Positions 1 to 11,460 of a stretch of 64,000 bases of DNA are shown piece by piece. Source of the DNA: Gerris lacustris (lineage: Eukaryota > Arthropoda > Insecta > Hemiptera > Gerridae); assembly GCA_951217055.1 (NCBI GenBank), contig OX578283.1:4156203-4220202 (forward strand). Direction: 5' to 3'. A model generated the notes under the pieces. It ran no database searches. It saw nothing but the letters and a program-made list of their open reading frames with translations, and was not told the DNA's origin. Position 1 is the first letter of the stretch. Each line of letters begins with the position of its first letter. The translations under genes and the position numbers were made by a program.

Positions 1-540
1 AAAATCTAAACGGTTAGAAATACAGTAATGGAACTTAGGTGATCTGTACCTTTAGGTACAGATCACCAATTATCAAAATTTTGACCTAAAGGTCAAAATT
101 TTTAAGTGTTGTGGCCTGGGGGCAAAATAGGTGGTTGGACCTGGTGGGCGATTGCCTAAAAACAATCTTCCCTTCAAATGGTAGAGATCCCCCAAGTTTC
201 ATTAATGTATCTCTAACCGTTTAGATTTTACAACGTATTATAAGGGTTATTTTGCTATCTTTGCCCCTCTGTAGAGGGCAACATTTTGGAAATAGAAAAA
301 AAAGTTTCAAGTAAAAGGGTATTATTTTTCACCGAAGACTCAAAATTGGCTATCAAAAATATACACTCCAATTTGAAATTTTGAGGTTAGGTGGCCTCGG
401 GGCAAAGTGGGTGGTTGCTCCTAGTGGGCGATAGAATGAAAAAAACTTCCCTTTGAATGGTAGGGATCCCCCCCCCCCCCCCCCAGTTTCATTAATTTAT
501 TTCAAACTGTTCAAAAGTTAAGAGGGAGGGGGGGACTTTT
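1..540. repeat. Two diverged copies of a ~300-bp unit
   Basis: A block containing GTGGCCTGGGGGCAAAATAG, GTGGGCGATTG and a CTTCCCTT(C/T)(A/G)AATGGTAG.GATCCC motif appears at about 112-215 and again at about 388-490. Both copies end in a C-run followed by AGTTTCATTAAT. A homopolymer C run sits at 470-484. There is no coding potential. This looks like an old tandem or inserted repeat whose class I do not recognise. Confidence 0.5.
38..102. repeat. Two adjacent perfect short palindromes
   Basis: Bases 38-67 form a perfect 14-bp stem (GGTGATCTGTACCT and its complement) with a 2-nt loop. Seven bases later, 75-102 form a perfect 13-bp stem (AAAATTTTGACCT) with a 2-nt loop. Both stems carry ACCT/AGGT next to the loop. 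Confidence 0.8.
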
Positions 541-663
541 GGACTACCCTGTATATGAATAATATGGGATTAGTAAGAGACAAGGGGAGGGACAAGCCAA
601 GCATCGTCGGGGCCCACAATCGGCGGGCCCCTGATGGTCGGGCCCAGGACAATGCCGAGCCAA

Positions 664-2291
664 TAGGTTTGTTCCAACAGCCAGTTCCAGAACGGTTCTA
701 GAACCAGTTCAGGATTTTTTAATGCGCATGCGTCTATGAGGACTGGTTCAGAACTAATTCAAAAAGAGGAGCCTGTTGGAACGATTTTAGAACTTTCAGA
801 ACTGCAACCTTCATGTTACCTCTCTTTATCTTGTTTTTATTTTCCTCTTCGTATCTCTTCACTTGTTTTGTTTATGTTCACTCAGAAATGGATTACATGC
901 GTGAACATATTCTACTGTTAAACTCAACAAAGTTTATAAGAATGCACATTAGGGCAAATCGTTTTTAAGTTACAAATTTATCACACTGTCATTTCTGAAT
1001 TATTATATTTCGCTCTCACATTTGGGATTCGTCAGGCTCGCAACAATCCTGTCTTTTAGTTTCAGCTGCCTATTAAACATTATTGTTTGTATAAATTGTA
1101 TTTTTTTTTAAACATTAACTGTTAAATCATATAAAAAGTACCGGTGTGGAAATCCCACACATGACTTCCATGAAATGTTGTGGAGTCAATACGCTATCAA
1201 GAGAGAACTCAGTATTTACACCCATTTTCATGGAAGTAAAAACATTAAAATGCCAATATCTCCAAAACCGCTTGTGCCAAAAAAGTATAGGTACAATCTA
1301 CCAAATAGGACACATAATATTATTCCCCAAACGAAATAGAAATCAAATAATGTCTACTGAAGTTATCGTCGACGGACCGATTTCGTGCTTAAGTGACTAC
1401 AGCTCCGAAACGATGTTCGGGTTTGTCGTCAAAAAAAAGTAAATCAGTTTTTCCGAAAAAAGTTGTAAAAAATGCCGCAAACCGCATCTCAATACGATAT
1501 CTTGAAGCTATATGTTATTAAAGGTTTAGTTCCATACGAACGTACACGTACAGACGTATATGAAACGGATTTTAATGATATCCCCGGGTTCGTAAGACCC
1601 CTCCTTCACAGAGATCTCGGAATCAAGTTTCGGATGATAAAATTTGAATTTTATCTTGGCTTATTAAAAATAAACCCTCATATAAGAAATGGTCAACCAC
1701 ACATTAAGAAATATTTACAAATAAAGGGTTCAAAACTACAAAAAAGAAAATTATAAGAACAATTTATCTAGTTTTTTTTTCTTGATCATCGGCGGATGAA
1801 CAGACAAAAAGATCGGAGTTAATTCTTATACAAAGGACTCAAAGTCGCTATGATAAATTTTAATTATCAAGAGGAATAAATATATATAAATTATATTTTA
1901 TTATTCCAATATACTATCATGATAAAAAATAATACGTAAAGAAGAAAGAAGTAGTATAAATATTAACTGTGGAGAGAGAAACAAAACACGCTAGGAAACA
2001 GAGATATCAAGAAAAGAAACGAAAACAAATGTCAGGTTATAGTTGAACAGTAGTAGTAGTGTAACCTACACGTCTCCGTATATTAGTATTAGTAGTTCTG
2101 GTCGAGTTCCTGCTTCAGTCCGGGAACTGTTTTCACGGTTCTAGGACTGTCCCAGAACCGTTCGACTTTCTGTTGGCACACGGGACTAAAAGTTCCAGAA
2201 CCGTCCGAGAAGCGTGTAGGAACGGTCTTTCGATACTGCGCATGCTCCCGGCAGTTCTAGAACCGTCCGAGGCTCTGTTGGAACCAACCTA
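664..2291. mobile_element. DNA transposon-like TIR element, copy 1
   Basis: The left end TAGGTTTGTTCCAACAG is matched by the inverted right end CTGTTGGAACCAACCTA. Both ends continue into subterminal GTTCCAGAAC / GTTCTAGAAC palindromic motifs and a GCGCATGC box. A second element with the same ends lies at 17588-18591. The flanks suggest a TA target duplication. Two + frames inside (1146-1442 and 1472-1756, 98 and 94 codons) match no family I know and may be chance or transposase decay. Superfamily not assigned. Confidence 0.65.
1472..1756 (+). CDS. Unrecognised 94-codon reading frame inside the TIR element
   Basis: An open frame from ATG to TAA begins MPQTASQYDILKLYVIKGLV and ends in a Lys/Arg-rich tail. 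The composition is protein-like (mixed charged and aromatic residues, no simple repeats), and it follows another open frame (1146-1442) in the same element. I see no transposase DDE/D signature, helix-turn-helix or zinc finger. It could be a remnant of the element's own protein or chance. Confidence 0.2.
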   Translation: MPQTASQYDILKLYVIKGLVPYERTRTDVYETDFNDIPGFVRPLLHRDLGIKFRMIKFEFYLGLLKINPHIRNGQPHIKKYLQIKGSKLQKRKL

Positions 2292-3003
2292 GTATCTTAC
2301 CGACGTAATGTCTGATGTTGGAACAGTTCCTATGTGGCACGCTTGCTTGATATATCCCTTGGTGCCTCTCACTCACACAAATTGTGTGTGTGTGTGTCTC
2401 ACCAGCTGCCTTGTTTTCAATATTCCATTTATTCTGACTGTAATTTCCTTTCAGTTTTTCCCCATGCTTTCAATCTATTCTATACATGGAAATACCCTTT
2501 GGATAAGTTTTGATTGAATTTAAAAGTTTTTCTCTTTGAATTTATGGTTCTGCTGATCATATCTCAAGAATTGATTGTTCGTAGCAGACTCTATTACATA
2601 ATTTAAATTTAATTACAAATTTAGCGTTTATTTACGTTTAAAAATATATAAATTCGACGAAGAAGTGCTAGACGATTGTAACCAGGGTTGCTGCAGGTTT
2701 AGAACAATATTACTTGTATTTTGCTTCACAGCTAGTATGTCTGAAAAAAGAATGCATCCTTATAAAGGTGGAAAATTTCTCCTTTTATTAACTTTTAACA
2801 TGTTTGTAACACACTTTGCTCTTCGTCAAACGTAGTATAAGGTTGTAAATTGAACTAAAACGAAGGCTAAAACATGCTTTGTCTGGAAGATAAAAAAAAA
2901 AAAAATAATTACAGCGAGGTCATACTTCTTGTTCAGGCATTGTGAACCTTATTTGAACCTGAATTACTAACCCCAGAATTATTGAAACAAACCAATTTAA
3001 AAA
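2292..3003. other. No gene seen; AT-rich spacer
   Basis: Contains a short (TG)n tract near 2382-2398 and A-runs. No splice-supported exon or element end was found. Confidence 0.5.
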
Positions 3004-3383
3004 AAAGTCCAATCATGCACAATAACTTGAATATGAGCAAGTTTTCAAAGAAATCTGCATATTATTGGCTTATGATAATCTAGGAAAATTTTGTTTAGGA
3101 ATTTGGATGGGTGAAAAATAAATTTGATACACAGGGGTACGGGGAACAAAAGTCAACATAGTATTTACCCTTTAAGATGCATGTCGTTGGAAAGCTCTTT
3201 AAGAGTACAGTAATTGTTGTTATGTACACTTTTGTCATATTTTCATATAAGAGGGGGTAATATGGAAAAAAAAAAAGATAGGTCTAAAACGGATTTCCAT
3301 GTAGAAAATTTTCAAAAATTGTCAGTACAATAATGTTGGAGCCATTGCAGTAGCTTAATTTTCTTCGAAAATTCGCTAAAAGA
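3004..3383 (-). mobile_element. MITE family M, internally deleted copy
   Basis: Carries the family's AGTCCAATCATGCACA end, the GGTACGGGGAACAAAAGTC and GATGCATGTCGTTGGAAAGC cores, and the terminal GAAAATTCGCT. Compared with the roughly 590-bp copies at 15805, 28770 and 52241 it lacks about 200 bp of the middle. The family ends in inverted AGCGAATTTTCAAAGAAA motifs. Confidence 0.75.
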
Positions 3384-3495
3384 ATTTTTAAACTTTGAGT
3401 GTCCGCTATTTTGGAACGGGAGTAAAAAATGTATCACTTTAGAGGTGTTCCGATTTAAAATTTCAAAGTTTAATCCAATTTGTTTTCCAAGTTTA

Positions 3496-3570
3496 ATACC
3501 CACCAAAAAAATCGGAAACCGGAACTTAATATCTCAAACAATGGAGATATTAAGTTCCGGTTTGTGGGTA
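3496..3570. repeat. Perfect 20-bp stem hairpin
   Basis: Arms 3516-3535 (AAACCGGAACTTAATATCTC) and 3544-3563 are exact reverse complements with an 8-nt loop. ATACCCAC at about 3496-3503 pairs with GTGGGTAT at 3564-3571, extending the fold beyond an unpaired left bulge. Confidence 0.85.
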
Positions 3571-3616
3571 TCTTTATCATTTATAAAATATAAATACTTT
3601 TGTAGTGGGTAATCCT

Positions 3617-3724
3617 TTTATATATATATATACATATCTTATATATATATATATATATACTAACGTCTCACTAAAATTATTTAATTGTAATTTTTTACAC
3701 CTAAGTGGTCCATCACACATCCCT

Positions 3725-3794
<70 letters not shown>
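3617..3794. repeat. (TA)n microsatellites
   Basis: Short (TA)n tracts lie at about 3620-3658 and a long one at 3729-3794. The Tyr-Ile frames they create on both strands are artefacts. Confidence 0.95.
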
Positions 3795-3798
<4 letters not shown>

Positions 3799-4415
3799 AA
3801 AATTAAAGAATTGCTCCCAATTTATCTTTGAAATCACGGCTATAAAAATGAAAAGAGAAAAGGGCGGAAAACATTAGATGAGGATTTTTCCCCCGTGTGG
3901 AGTGAATGTTTTTGTTGTTGTTTTTCACATTGAAGCCGGGACCCGGATTTAAACAATATTTCAGCCTGGTATACAATAGAGGGTGTTTTTTCTTTTATAT
4001 TGAGGACCATAAAGGAAATTTTACCGTTGATTGCATCTCTAAAGCTTCGGGAAGGGATGGAGGGTTTTTTGACAAAACACAAGAGTGGTGTTTTTGTAGT
4101 GCGGTGGCCCCTAGGGGCCTCGGGGCTATCTGTGTTTAGAAAGGTACCACAGGGCCAAATTTTCCTCCCTAATATTTACTTTTAAAAACCCCTTTCTATC
4201 ATTAATTATACGACGCTTTCTTTCTCCTTTTTCAAAAGTTTAGGATATTTTAAATGTATTGTATTACTCTTTTTGTGACGTAACTCCACCTCTGTTAATA
4301 ACATTATCTATCTTCTACCTGAGTTTAGTTTTTATTTTCTTCCTTTATCCCAAAACTTTGTTCATAGAGTCACTCCCTGACTTCTAGGCATGGAGGATTC
4401 AATGTGCTTTATTTT

Positions 4416-4422
<7 letters not shown>
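3795..4422. other. No gene supported; overlapping open frames on both strands
   Basis: Overlapping frames at 3840-4185 on both strands have no family resemblance and no splice support. Probably a decayed repeat between two (TA)n tracts. Confidence 0.4.

Positions 4423-4423
<1 letters not shown>

Positions 4424-4500
<77 letters not shown>
4424..4500. repeat. (TA)n microsatellite
   Basis: About 38 uninterrupted TA units after GTGTG. Confidence 0.95.
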
Positions 4501-4502
<2 letters not shown>

Positions 4503-4505
<3 letters not shown>

Positions 4506-4893
4506 ACAATGTGATTTTCAAACTTAATTAGATAGTAGACCAAATGTCAAGTTGGTTAGTTTGTCACTCGACAAGTGATTTGGAGTATTCAAATATTACT
4601 CCAAATCAAAGTGGTCTCATATCAATTGGCAAGCTAACATCAACTTGATTTTCGGTCTTCTAACTAAGTTTGTACTCAGGATCATGAAAGTCACATTGTC
4701 CGCTATAACAGGTAGGACATGGCTGCTCTCCACCGGTTTGCTTTTTTCAAATGCCTATTGCCAAGCTATGTCCTGCAGACGAACTTATCCGACCACATAT
4801 TCTAAAAAGGCACCAAATGATTAACTTATACACAAAATTCTAGATTGATGTTAGTCAGAAATATTTTGCACGCTATCGCCTGGGCTATATAAT
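4503..4893 (+). mobile_element. Foldback/MITE family F, copy 1
   Basis: Contains the family's GGATCATGAAA, GGACATGGCTGCTCTCCACC, GCTATGTCCTGCAGACGAAC and CGCTATCGCC motifs. Other copies are at 26445-26918, 32506-34618 (split) and 61934-62511. Intact copies are head-to-head palindromes. This one retains mainly one arm and the centre. Confidence 0.75.
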
Positions 4894-4944
4894 AACTAAA
4901 CTCATATCAAAATATTTTGTATTATTTAATTGATTACCCCATTT

Positions 4945-5284
4945 TGGCACTTTTTACTTTAGCACCCCCCTTGGTTCTAAACAATAGTCTGTCCTACAAA
5001 AGTCTCAAAGTTTTGTTTGTTGTCTCCCCAAGACATTGAGACTCCTGGGGAAGTTTTATAATTAATATTCCTTTATCTTAATAGTTGATTAGACTAAGGG
5101 ATATGACCACAATTATATACACAAGTGTGATATTCCTTGGTCCCAAGGTACATTGGAATAAATATCCCTTCGTCTTAATAGTAATTTAGACTAAGGAATA
5201 TATGCTACTCTGTATAATGTTCCTTTGTCTAAATAACTATTAACACAAAGGGATATAGGGGGGTGCTAAAGTAAAAAAGTACCA
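4945..5284. mobile_element. Short TIR element (~340 bp)
   Basis: The left end TGGCACTTTTTACTTTAGCA and the right end pair as inverted repeats of about 25 bp. Inside are three CCTTTGTCTTAATAGT-like phrases in both orientations. A related internal sequence occurs at 13895-14125 and 33600-33690. There is no open frame. Confidence 0.65.
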
Positions 5285-5774
5285 TAATTTTATATTATTA
5301 CCAAAAAATCACAATATGTTAAATCTGAAATTTTAGGAAGAAAAATTTCATTAAATGTTAGGGGAGAGGAATGTGTCAAAAAGGGGAATTAAAAATGATT
5401 GAATTATCATTACCTGAGAATGTATAATGATACTTAAATGGCATTCAACAGTATAATTCAATTTAAAATTTAGGGGTTTGTAAAAAAATTGTATCCCAAG
5501 CATAAACAATACCAAATTAACTGATATCAACACAGTGAAAGTGACTGACACTGATAACCGTTATCAGGGTATCAAAGCTAAGACATTAGTCGATGATTAG
5601 CTAGACCACCAAAACTCTAACTCTTATCAGTTCCGCGCATGCTCATTTTGCCGAAGGTTTGGATACAAAATAACCCCTCGAGAGATCTAAAGGGTTAAGG
5701 AAGTGGTGAGAGACATTTTCCATTCCTAAACCTGTCTTATTTTAATTTTTAGCAGTGAAAAAGTAAAAATAAAT
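5285..5774. other. No gene seen
   Basis: AT-rich, with no recognisable repeat end or exon. Confidence 0.5.
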
Positions 5775-6350
5775 AGACTGCCAATTAGTGTGGCACATAG
5801 CTTCTTCGCATCTTATCACGTACTTTATTGATTTTATTCTTTTAAAATCCATTAATGTCTAATTTGAATGTTTCCCCCGTGTCAAAATGGTTTTGATTTT
5901 TTACTTGAATTAAAGTATCAATTATGCAAAAGTTAAAGAGTGCAGACGGTTCAAAGTAATCTGGGGCTATCTGCGGATTACTTTTTATAAACTATAAAAG
6001 TTTCATACAAATCAGATAAGTGCTTTTGAAGCTATAGGTGTAAATTAATGTATATTTGTCTGCATGTGGAAGAGAAACAAATAAGCGCAGAAGGTTGCAA
6101 CTTATATAGGACCAACAATGGGCAACTAGCAACCACCTAAATTTAATAAAATTGGACGTATGGTTTTTAAGATATGTTGGTTCGCAAAAATTTAACGACA
6201 GACCGACAGACAGACACGGAACCAAAAATGATCCCTGATGTCTAAAACGGATTTCTGTCTTGGAATTTTTGAAATCGGAGACCTATATATTTTTTGTTCT
6301 TCGGAACGATCACATAGCTTCCGCTACCTTAGGTAAGCTCGGAAGCAATA
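5775..6350 (+). repeat. Interspersed repeat family S, copy 1
   Basis: Starts GACTGCCAATTAGTGTGGCA and contains GAACCAAAAATG, CTGATGTCTAAAACGGATTT and CGGTAAGCTCGG-like motifs. A co-linear copy lies at 37610-38103, with fragments near 10885, 16600-16740, 21600-21840 and (inverted) 26180-26215. No terminal inverted repeat was seen, so it could be SINE-like, but I find no clear RNA polymerase III boxes. Confidence 0.7.
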
Positions 6351-7830
6351 CAGTTTTATTTTACTTCCTAGATATTTTTAGCAGCACTTTAAATCTCTGT
6401 CGGCAACGAATCAATTATTCTTCCTTAATATTCTAAGCAAAGGGTCTAGTTTAAAAAAAAAGAATACTGGTAAAAGTCTATATTTAACTTTAATTATTTC
6501 CCCAGTAGCTTTTCCCGAAAATGGAGAAGCCCTAAGGTAGAAGAAAATTTCACTCGGTGTATTTTCTTGTAGAGGTGCACCCCCGGGGCGCCTTCTCCAC
6601 CTCTACGATGTGGAAACCGAGTTAAAAGGGCGCCTGACTAACCTGGCGTTCCCCTTGCCTAACCTTGTCCGCTCTGGGGAGATCAAAGCAGCGACGAAGA
6701 TTTAGTTAAAGCGAAACTTTGAAATCGAGTTAAAAACAGGATGGCAAGTTTTATATATCTTGACTCTTGGAGTGACGTAACTCTCACGTATTCCAAAAAT
6801 ATTAACTTCGTGTTTCAACTTATAAACGATTATCTAAAATTCGTTTAACTAAATCCACACATGCCGTATTTAATTAAACTGTATTAGAATTAAATCATTT
6901 ATTTGATATTCTACTAAGAAGATTTTGGCGTCTAGATATATCATAATATCCTGGGTTTTCTTTTTTTTCTACATTTTTTTATTGTTTAACACAACTACAA
7001 ATAATTACATTGTAACAAGTTATATTCATGTTATTGTTTAACATGGCGGGAGTAACGTGGAGAAGTAGTCCAGTAACTACACTTCCTTGGTGAGGTGTAG
7101 GCAGGGCTCGATTTGAGGCGAAACGCGGCGGAACGGCGTTCCGGGACCTCTCTCTCTGATAAATAAGAAATAAAATTATCGGCACTAAGATTTTTTTTTT
7201 TTTAAATCGTTTGTTAAAATTTTATTTGTCAATGAGTGACTACAAATTTGATTAAGGACATCATGTATTAAATTGGCAAATATATTTCTTTTCAAAATAC
7301 AAAAAATATCTATTTGTTGAGATTATACTACTAAATTATGATAACCTGAAACAACAAAGGTTTTTTTTTAAGGCAGGGATCGCATTAAATAAGTACTGTG
7401 CAGAGACGCTGTGACGAAACTCCCAAGGGCGAGTGAGACAGGGAATGTTTTGTTGATTTAATTATTCGTATAAACCTAAGTACCTATTTATTTATTGAGA
7501 GTATTATAACAACATGTGGCATGCTAATCAAAAAATTGTTTATAAAAAATACTACTTAAAATTATATTAGTTTCCACACGAAACCCACCTGATTGCAGTG
7601 TGGGTTTATGTCTAAAACTCTTAAAATGTTGTTTTTGAACGTTTATTTTTCAAAATTTTCGTTATTTTACAAAAAGGGGGGGGGGGGGGGCAAAGAGAGG
7701 GTAGGTTGTAGTTCACAACCTCAATTTCTAGAAATCGAGAACTGTGTGTAGGTATAGTATAATAATACGTGTGGTGTCTCGGGACACCCGGTAGGAACGA
7801 AGTTCCTTACGCTTTTCATTAAATGATTAA
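6351..7830. other. No gene seen
   Basis: Contains a GC-richer patch at 6560-6700, a fragment near 7035-7150 whose minus-strand open frame has no family match, and a G-run at 7676-7690. No splice-consistent exon found. Confidence 0.45.
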
Positions 7831-8468
7831 TCTATATGTATATGAAACTTAAGAGTGACAGTGACTGACTGATCAAAAATTCTCCTACTTCCCATTGACA
7901 TAGAGATTTGAAATTTGGTACATAGGTAGAGTGTATCATAAATAGAAAAGTGCGACCATTTTAATTTCGATATATGGGCACCATATTGAATTATAGCCAC
8001 CATCTTGGATTTATTCATCAGAAAGTCTCCTACTTTCCATTGACACAGAGGTTTGAAATTTGGTACATAGATAGAGTGTACCATAAATAGAAAATTGCGA
8101 CCATTTTGATTTCGATATATGGCCACCATATTGAATTATAGCCGCCATCTTGGATTTATTCACATTCTATTATCTCAGTTTCAAGAGGACCTAGAGATCT
8201 GAAATTTGGTACATAGACTTATGGTAGCTAAAAAATAAAATTAAAAATACTATCACTTCAACATATGGCCGCCTTATTGAATTACAACCGCCATCTTGGA
8301 TTTAATAACTCTCTATTATCTAAGCTTCCAGTGGACCTAGAGATATGACCTAGAATTATAAAATTTTGAAACAATAGAGATATATTAATTATATTGTATT
8401 AATTATTCTTTACACACAGCGCCAACTTCTAGACGGATATGGTGCGCGAAGCGCACCGATCCGGCTAG
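7831..8468 (+). mobile_element. Non-autonomous Helitron 1
   Basis: The 5' end is TCTATATGTATATGAAACTT after a host A. The 3' end is a perfect hairpin GGTGCGC-GAA-GCGCACC (8441-8457), an 11-nt spacer-plus-end, and CTAG before a host T. 5'-TC, a subterminal 3' hairpin, CTAG and A/T insertion without target duplication are the defining Helitron hallmarks. Internally there are tandem repeats with GAAATTTGGTACATAGA and GCCGCCATCTTGGATTTA. It has no Rep/helicase frame. Confidence 0.9.
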
Positions 8469-8945
8469 TTGATTATAAAATCACACTGCTAAATTTTACG
8501 ATACTAACTATTTATGCATGGTGGAGTTAGGAAAGATACAAAATTATAAGTAACTAACTATTTGTACTTAGTAGAGTTAAGGCAAAATTAAAAGAAAAGC
8601 TTTTTTTTTAATCATTGAAGCGTTTCTTTCAATAAGTAATGTATTGTATATTGAGAAAATAGTTAATCATGATGAGTTTATAGTTAAAGCAGATGCTTGT
8701 AGTGACGGAACAGATGCTTGTAGTGACGGAACTGTTCCCTCAGACTCAGCCGCATATTTTTTTACTCCATTTAAAATATTATATGAGAGAAACATAATAT
8801 ATTTTACACAAAAAACATACAAGAGGCTGCTCATTTATAATGAGTTGCTAAATACACAGCTTACTAAATCAATCTTTTAACAGACAATATACTTATTGAA
8901 TAGTGCAAAATTTACAAGAAATTTAAGTTTATAATCATCATTATT
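8469..8945. other. No gene supported
   Basis: A 78-codon frame at 8644-8880 contains a direct duplication of a 21-bp unit (GATGCTTGTAGTGACGGAAC) coding DACSDGT twice. There is no family match and no splice support. Confidence 0.35.
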
Positions 8946-9527
8946 AGTCCACAGGCCACCATAAGAAGTGAGTCGCTGATTGATAAAGTTTTCTTACCTT
9001 ATGGAATCGCTTATTTATGCCTTGTCCACCGATGAATTGGGTATATGGCAACTGGGCGCTGGGCCATTTCTTTTTTGTTGACATGCCAAACTTGCCCTTG
9101 TGCGGGAACATTGAAAAGAGATAGATAAAATTTTGATTTTCACAGGATCGATTAATTAGATTATTTAAAAAACAGTGGTAAAGGTATTTACCACCGATAA
9201 GAGTGGGCCGTTTGGGGTGTCCACCGCCCCAAACATACCGCTCTGTGTGGACGTTGAAAAGAAAACGGCCCACTCGTATTGGTGGCCACCTTTACCACTG
9301 TTTTTTAAATAATTTAATTAAACGATCCAGTGAAAATCAAAATTTTATCTATCTCTTTTCAATGTTCCCGCACAAGGGCAAGTTTGGCATGTCAACAAAA
9401 AAGAAATGGCCCAGCGCCCAGTTGCCATATACCCAATTCATCGGTGGACAAGGCATAAATAAGCGATTCCATAAGGTAAGAAAACTTTATCAATCAGCGA
9501 CTCACTTCTTATGGTGGCCTGTGGACT
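8946..9527. repeat. Near-perfect 0.58-kb hairpin with mirrored open frames
   Basis: Arms of roughly 260-270 bp (8946-9214 and 9262-9527) are inverted and differ at only a few sites. The centre (9215-9261) contains CCACCGCCCC. Each arm reads, from opposite strands, the same roughly 80 residues including MFPHKGKFGMSTKKKWPSAQ and ending FLWWPVD. Conservation of this frame in both arms follows from arm identity and does not itself show selection. The source protein is not recognised. A transcript would fold into long dsRNA. Confidence 0.85.
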
Positions 9528-11034
9528 ATATACATTTGTCAAAATAGTAACTTTTAAAAATTAACTTAGTCAATATATTTGTTTTGTCTAAAAAATAAAT
9601 AAACAAAATGTCAAAAATAAAATTAAGTTTAGCCGTATATATGATGATTTAAAATGCCAAGCGAATCTAAAATAATTGATTCGGCTATTCTTGTCAGTTC
9701 CTTTTTATCTATACCTATCTCATCGAAGAAATCACTGGTAAATAGAATGGAAGATATCACTTTATAATGCAAAAATTTCTGCTTATATCAGGTTGAAATT
9801 TTACATGCCTGTTGCAATTGTACTTTAGACGATGAGTAAGAAGGTTTATTAAAATCGATAGGTTAATTTTTAATCGTAAGATATCGGTAAAAACATTTTT
9901 CTCTTTATTTTAAACGTTAAGGTCTGCTTTAATAAATATAGCAATTCATAGCGGTGTCGGTGTTGGTTTTACTAAAAAAAAAATGTATTTATAAAAGTTG
10001 TTTGTCTAATTGAATAGATAAAGTTTTTTTTTTAAATTTTTTTCCCGTCCTAAAATTCCAATTTTACATTTAAAGCTTACGTTTTATGATGGTTCAGCAC
10101 CTCAAACTAAATAAAAAAATTAATAAATAACGTTTGAATGCGTATCTTCAGAAAAACTTGGATAGTCTCATCTTTTAAGTCAAATCTTTTTATTTCCACG
10201 AACATGTAATATGTCAAGAAAATTGGAAGTATATACCCCGACGAAGCACAGAGAAAGAAACGATAAAAAAGCAATCACGGTTGTTGAATGATATATCTCT
10301 TTCCTTTTCTAAAAAAAAAGGTATATTAGCACTCTCAAGAACCCTGTTCTTCCCGTTAAGGGGAGATAATATTTCTATCTTCTTCTACTGATATAGATTA
10401 GTCTACACTTCTCTTTCCAACTCATTGGACTTGCGTTTACAATCCATTTTAATTATATAGAAAGACATTCAAATTATTTGTTCTGCAGTTAGTTTTAAAA
10501 TATTTATAAATGGGAATGTCTAATGCAGAAGATTTGTTGTAAATGGGCAACAAATCTTTCTCGGGAATTTGGGGGGGGGGGGGGGGGATGGGACATGTCC
10601 TCAGCAGAACTTAGAAGCTGTCTAGTTTGCGGCTTCACCTGTCATCTGAATTTAGAATGAATCCGTCCCACGTGTTCTCGGTAACACGCCTGTCAAGTCC
10701 TACACTAAATCTAATTGACTTAAATGTCATAATCCGTTGCCTTGTTTTTATACTTGCGTCAATAGCATTAAATCTGTTCTTGATGTATTTCTATATAATG
10801 CCAGATACAGTTCTACCAAAATACTGTTGTTTCATTGAGGTTACTCTCATGTATTTCATTCATAAAATACGAAATATGTCAACCAATTAGTGTGGCACAT
10901 AGATTCCTTGTGTCCTGTCATTAGACGAATAGCCACATAAGTTGAAAATTAAGAGTAATATAATTGTTTCAAAATGTGAGTATTTCTAAATAATTTAAAA
11001 TGTTGAAAAAATCAACCAATAGTTATTTATGTCA
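9528..11034. other. No gene seen
   Basis: AT-rich with a G-run at 10570-10587. A family S fragment (CCAATTAGTGTGGCACATAG) is at about 10882. Open frame 10627-10890 is unsupported. Confidence 0.4.
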
Positions 11035-11340
11035 CTACGCAGCAAAATGGTGCGTAGTGAATGGCAAAAAGGCGAGGATAGGCTAAACAAATTTACTGCT
11101 GAGGCGAAGCCGAGGCAGGAAAACGTTAATTACCTGCTGAGGTGTAACCGAAGCTATACGACCGCTTGTATACGACTCCCATTACGCTTCTGCATTCTGC
11201 CCGAGATTCGAAATCGACCCCCCAAATCCCCTCTCCCATTATTTGCCCCAGTTACTGTATTTTTTTATTATTTTTTTTTTATAGAGCCCCACTCTCGGTC
11301 TATATATAGTATATATATATATATAGACTATCATATAGCA
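11035..11340. repeat. Repeat fragment with GAGGCGAAGCCGAGGCAG motif
   Basis: ACTACGCAGCAAAATGG and GCTGAGGCGAAGCCGAGGCA resemble, in inverted form, 36590-36720 (CTGCCTCGGCTTCGCCTCGG, GCAACAAAATGG read from the opposite strand), so both loci probably carry the same non-coding element. A (TA)n-like tract sits at 11300-11325. Confidence 0.45.
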
Positions 11341-11397
11341 TTTTTACATCTAGGTAAGATGGGTGTCGCGTTGCTTCGGCTACCTAGGATTCGGGGC

Positions 11398-11460
11398 ACT
11401 TCTTTAGATTGTTACTCCCCTTATAAAAGAAAACAGAGGGGAGTAAAAATCTAAAGAAGT
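11398..11460. repeat. 23-bp stem hairpin
   Basis: ACTTCTTTAGAT...TTACTCCCC pairs with GGGGAGTAA...ATCTAAAGAAGT around a loop of about 17 nt, with one internal mismatch. Confidence 0.75.

Noticed and set aside
3577..3837. Long frames rich in alternating Tyr-Ile on both strands (also 29793-30112)
   Set aside because: They are translations of (TA)n microsatellites.
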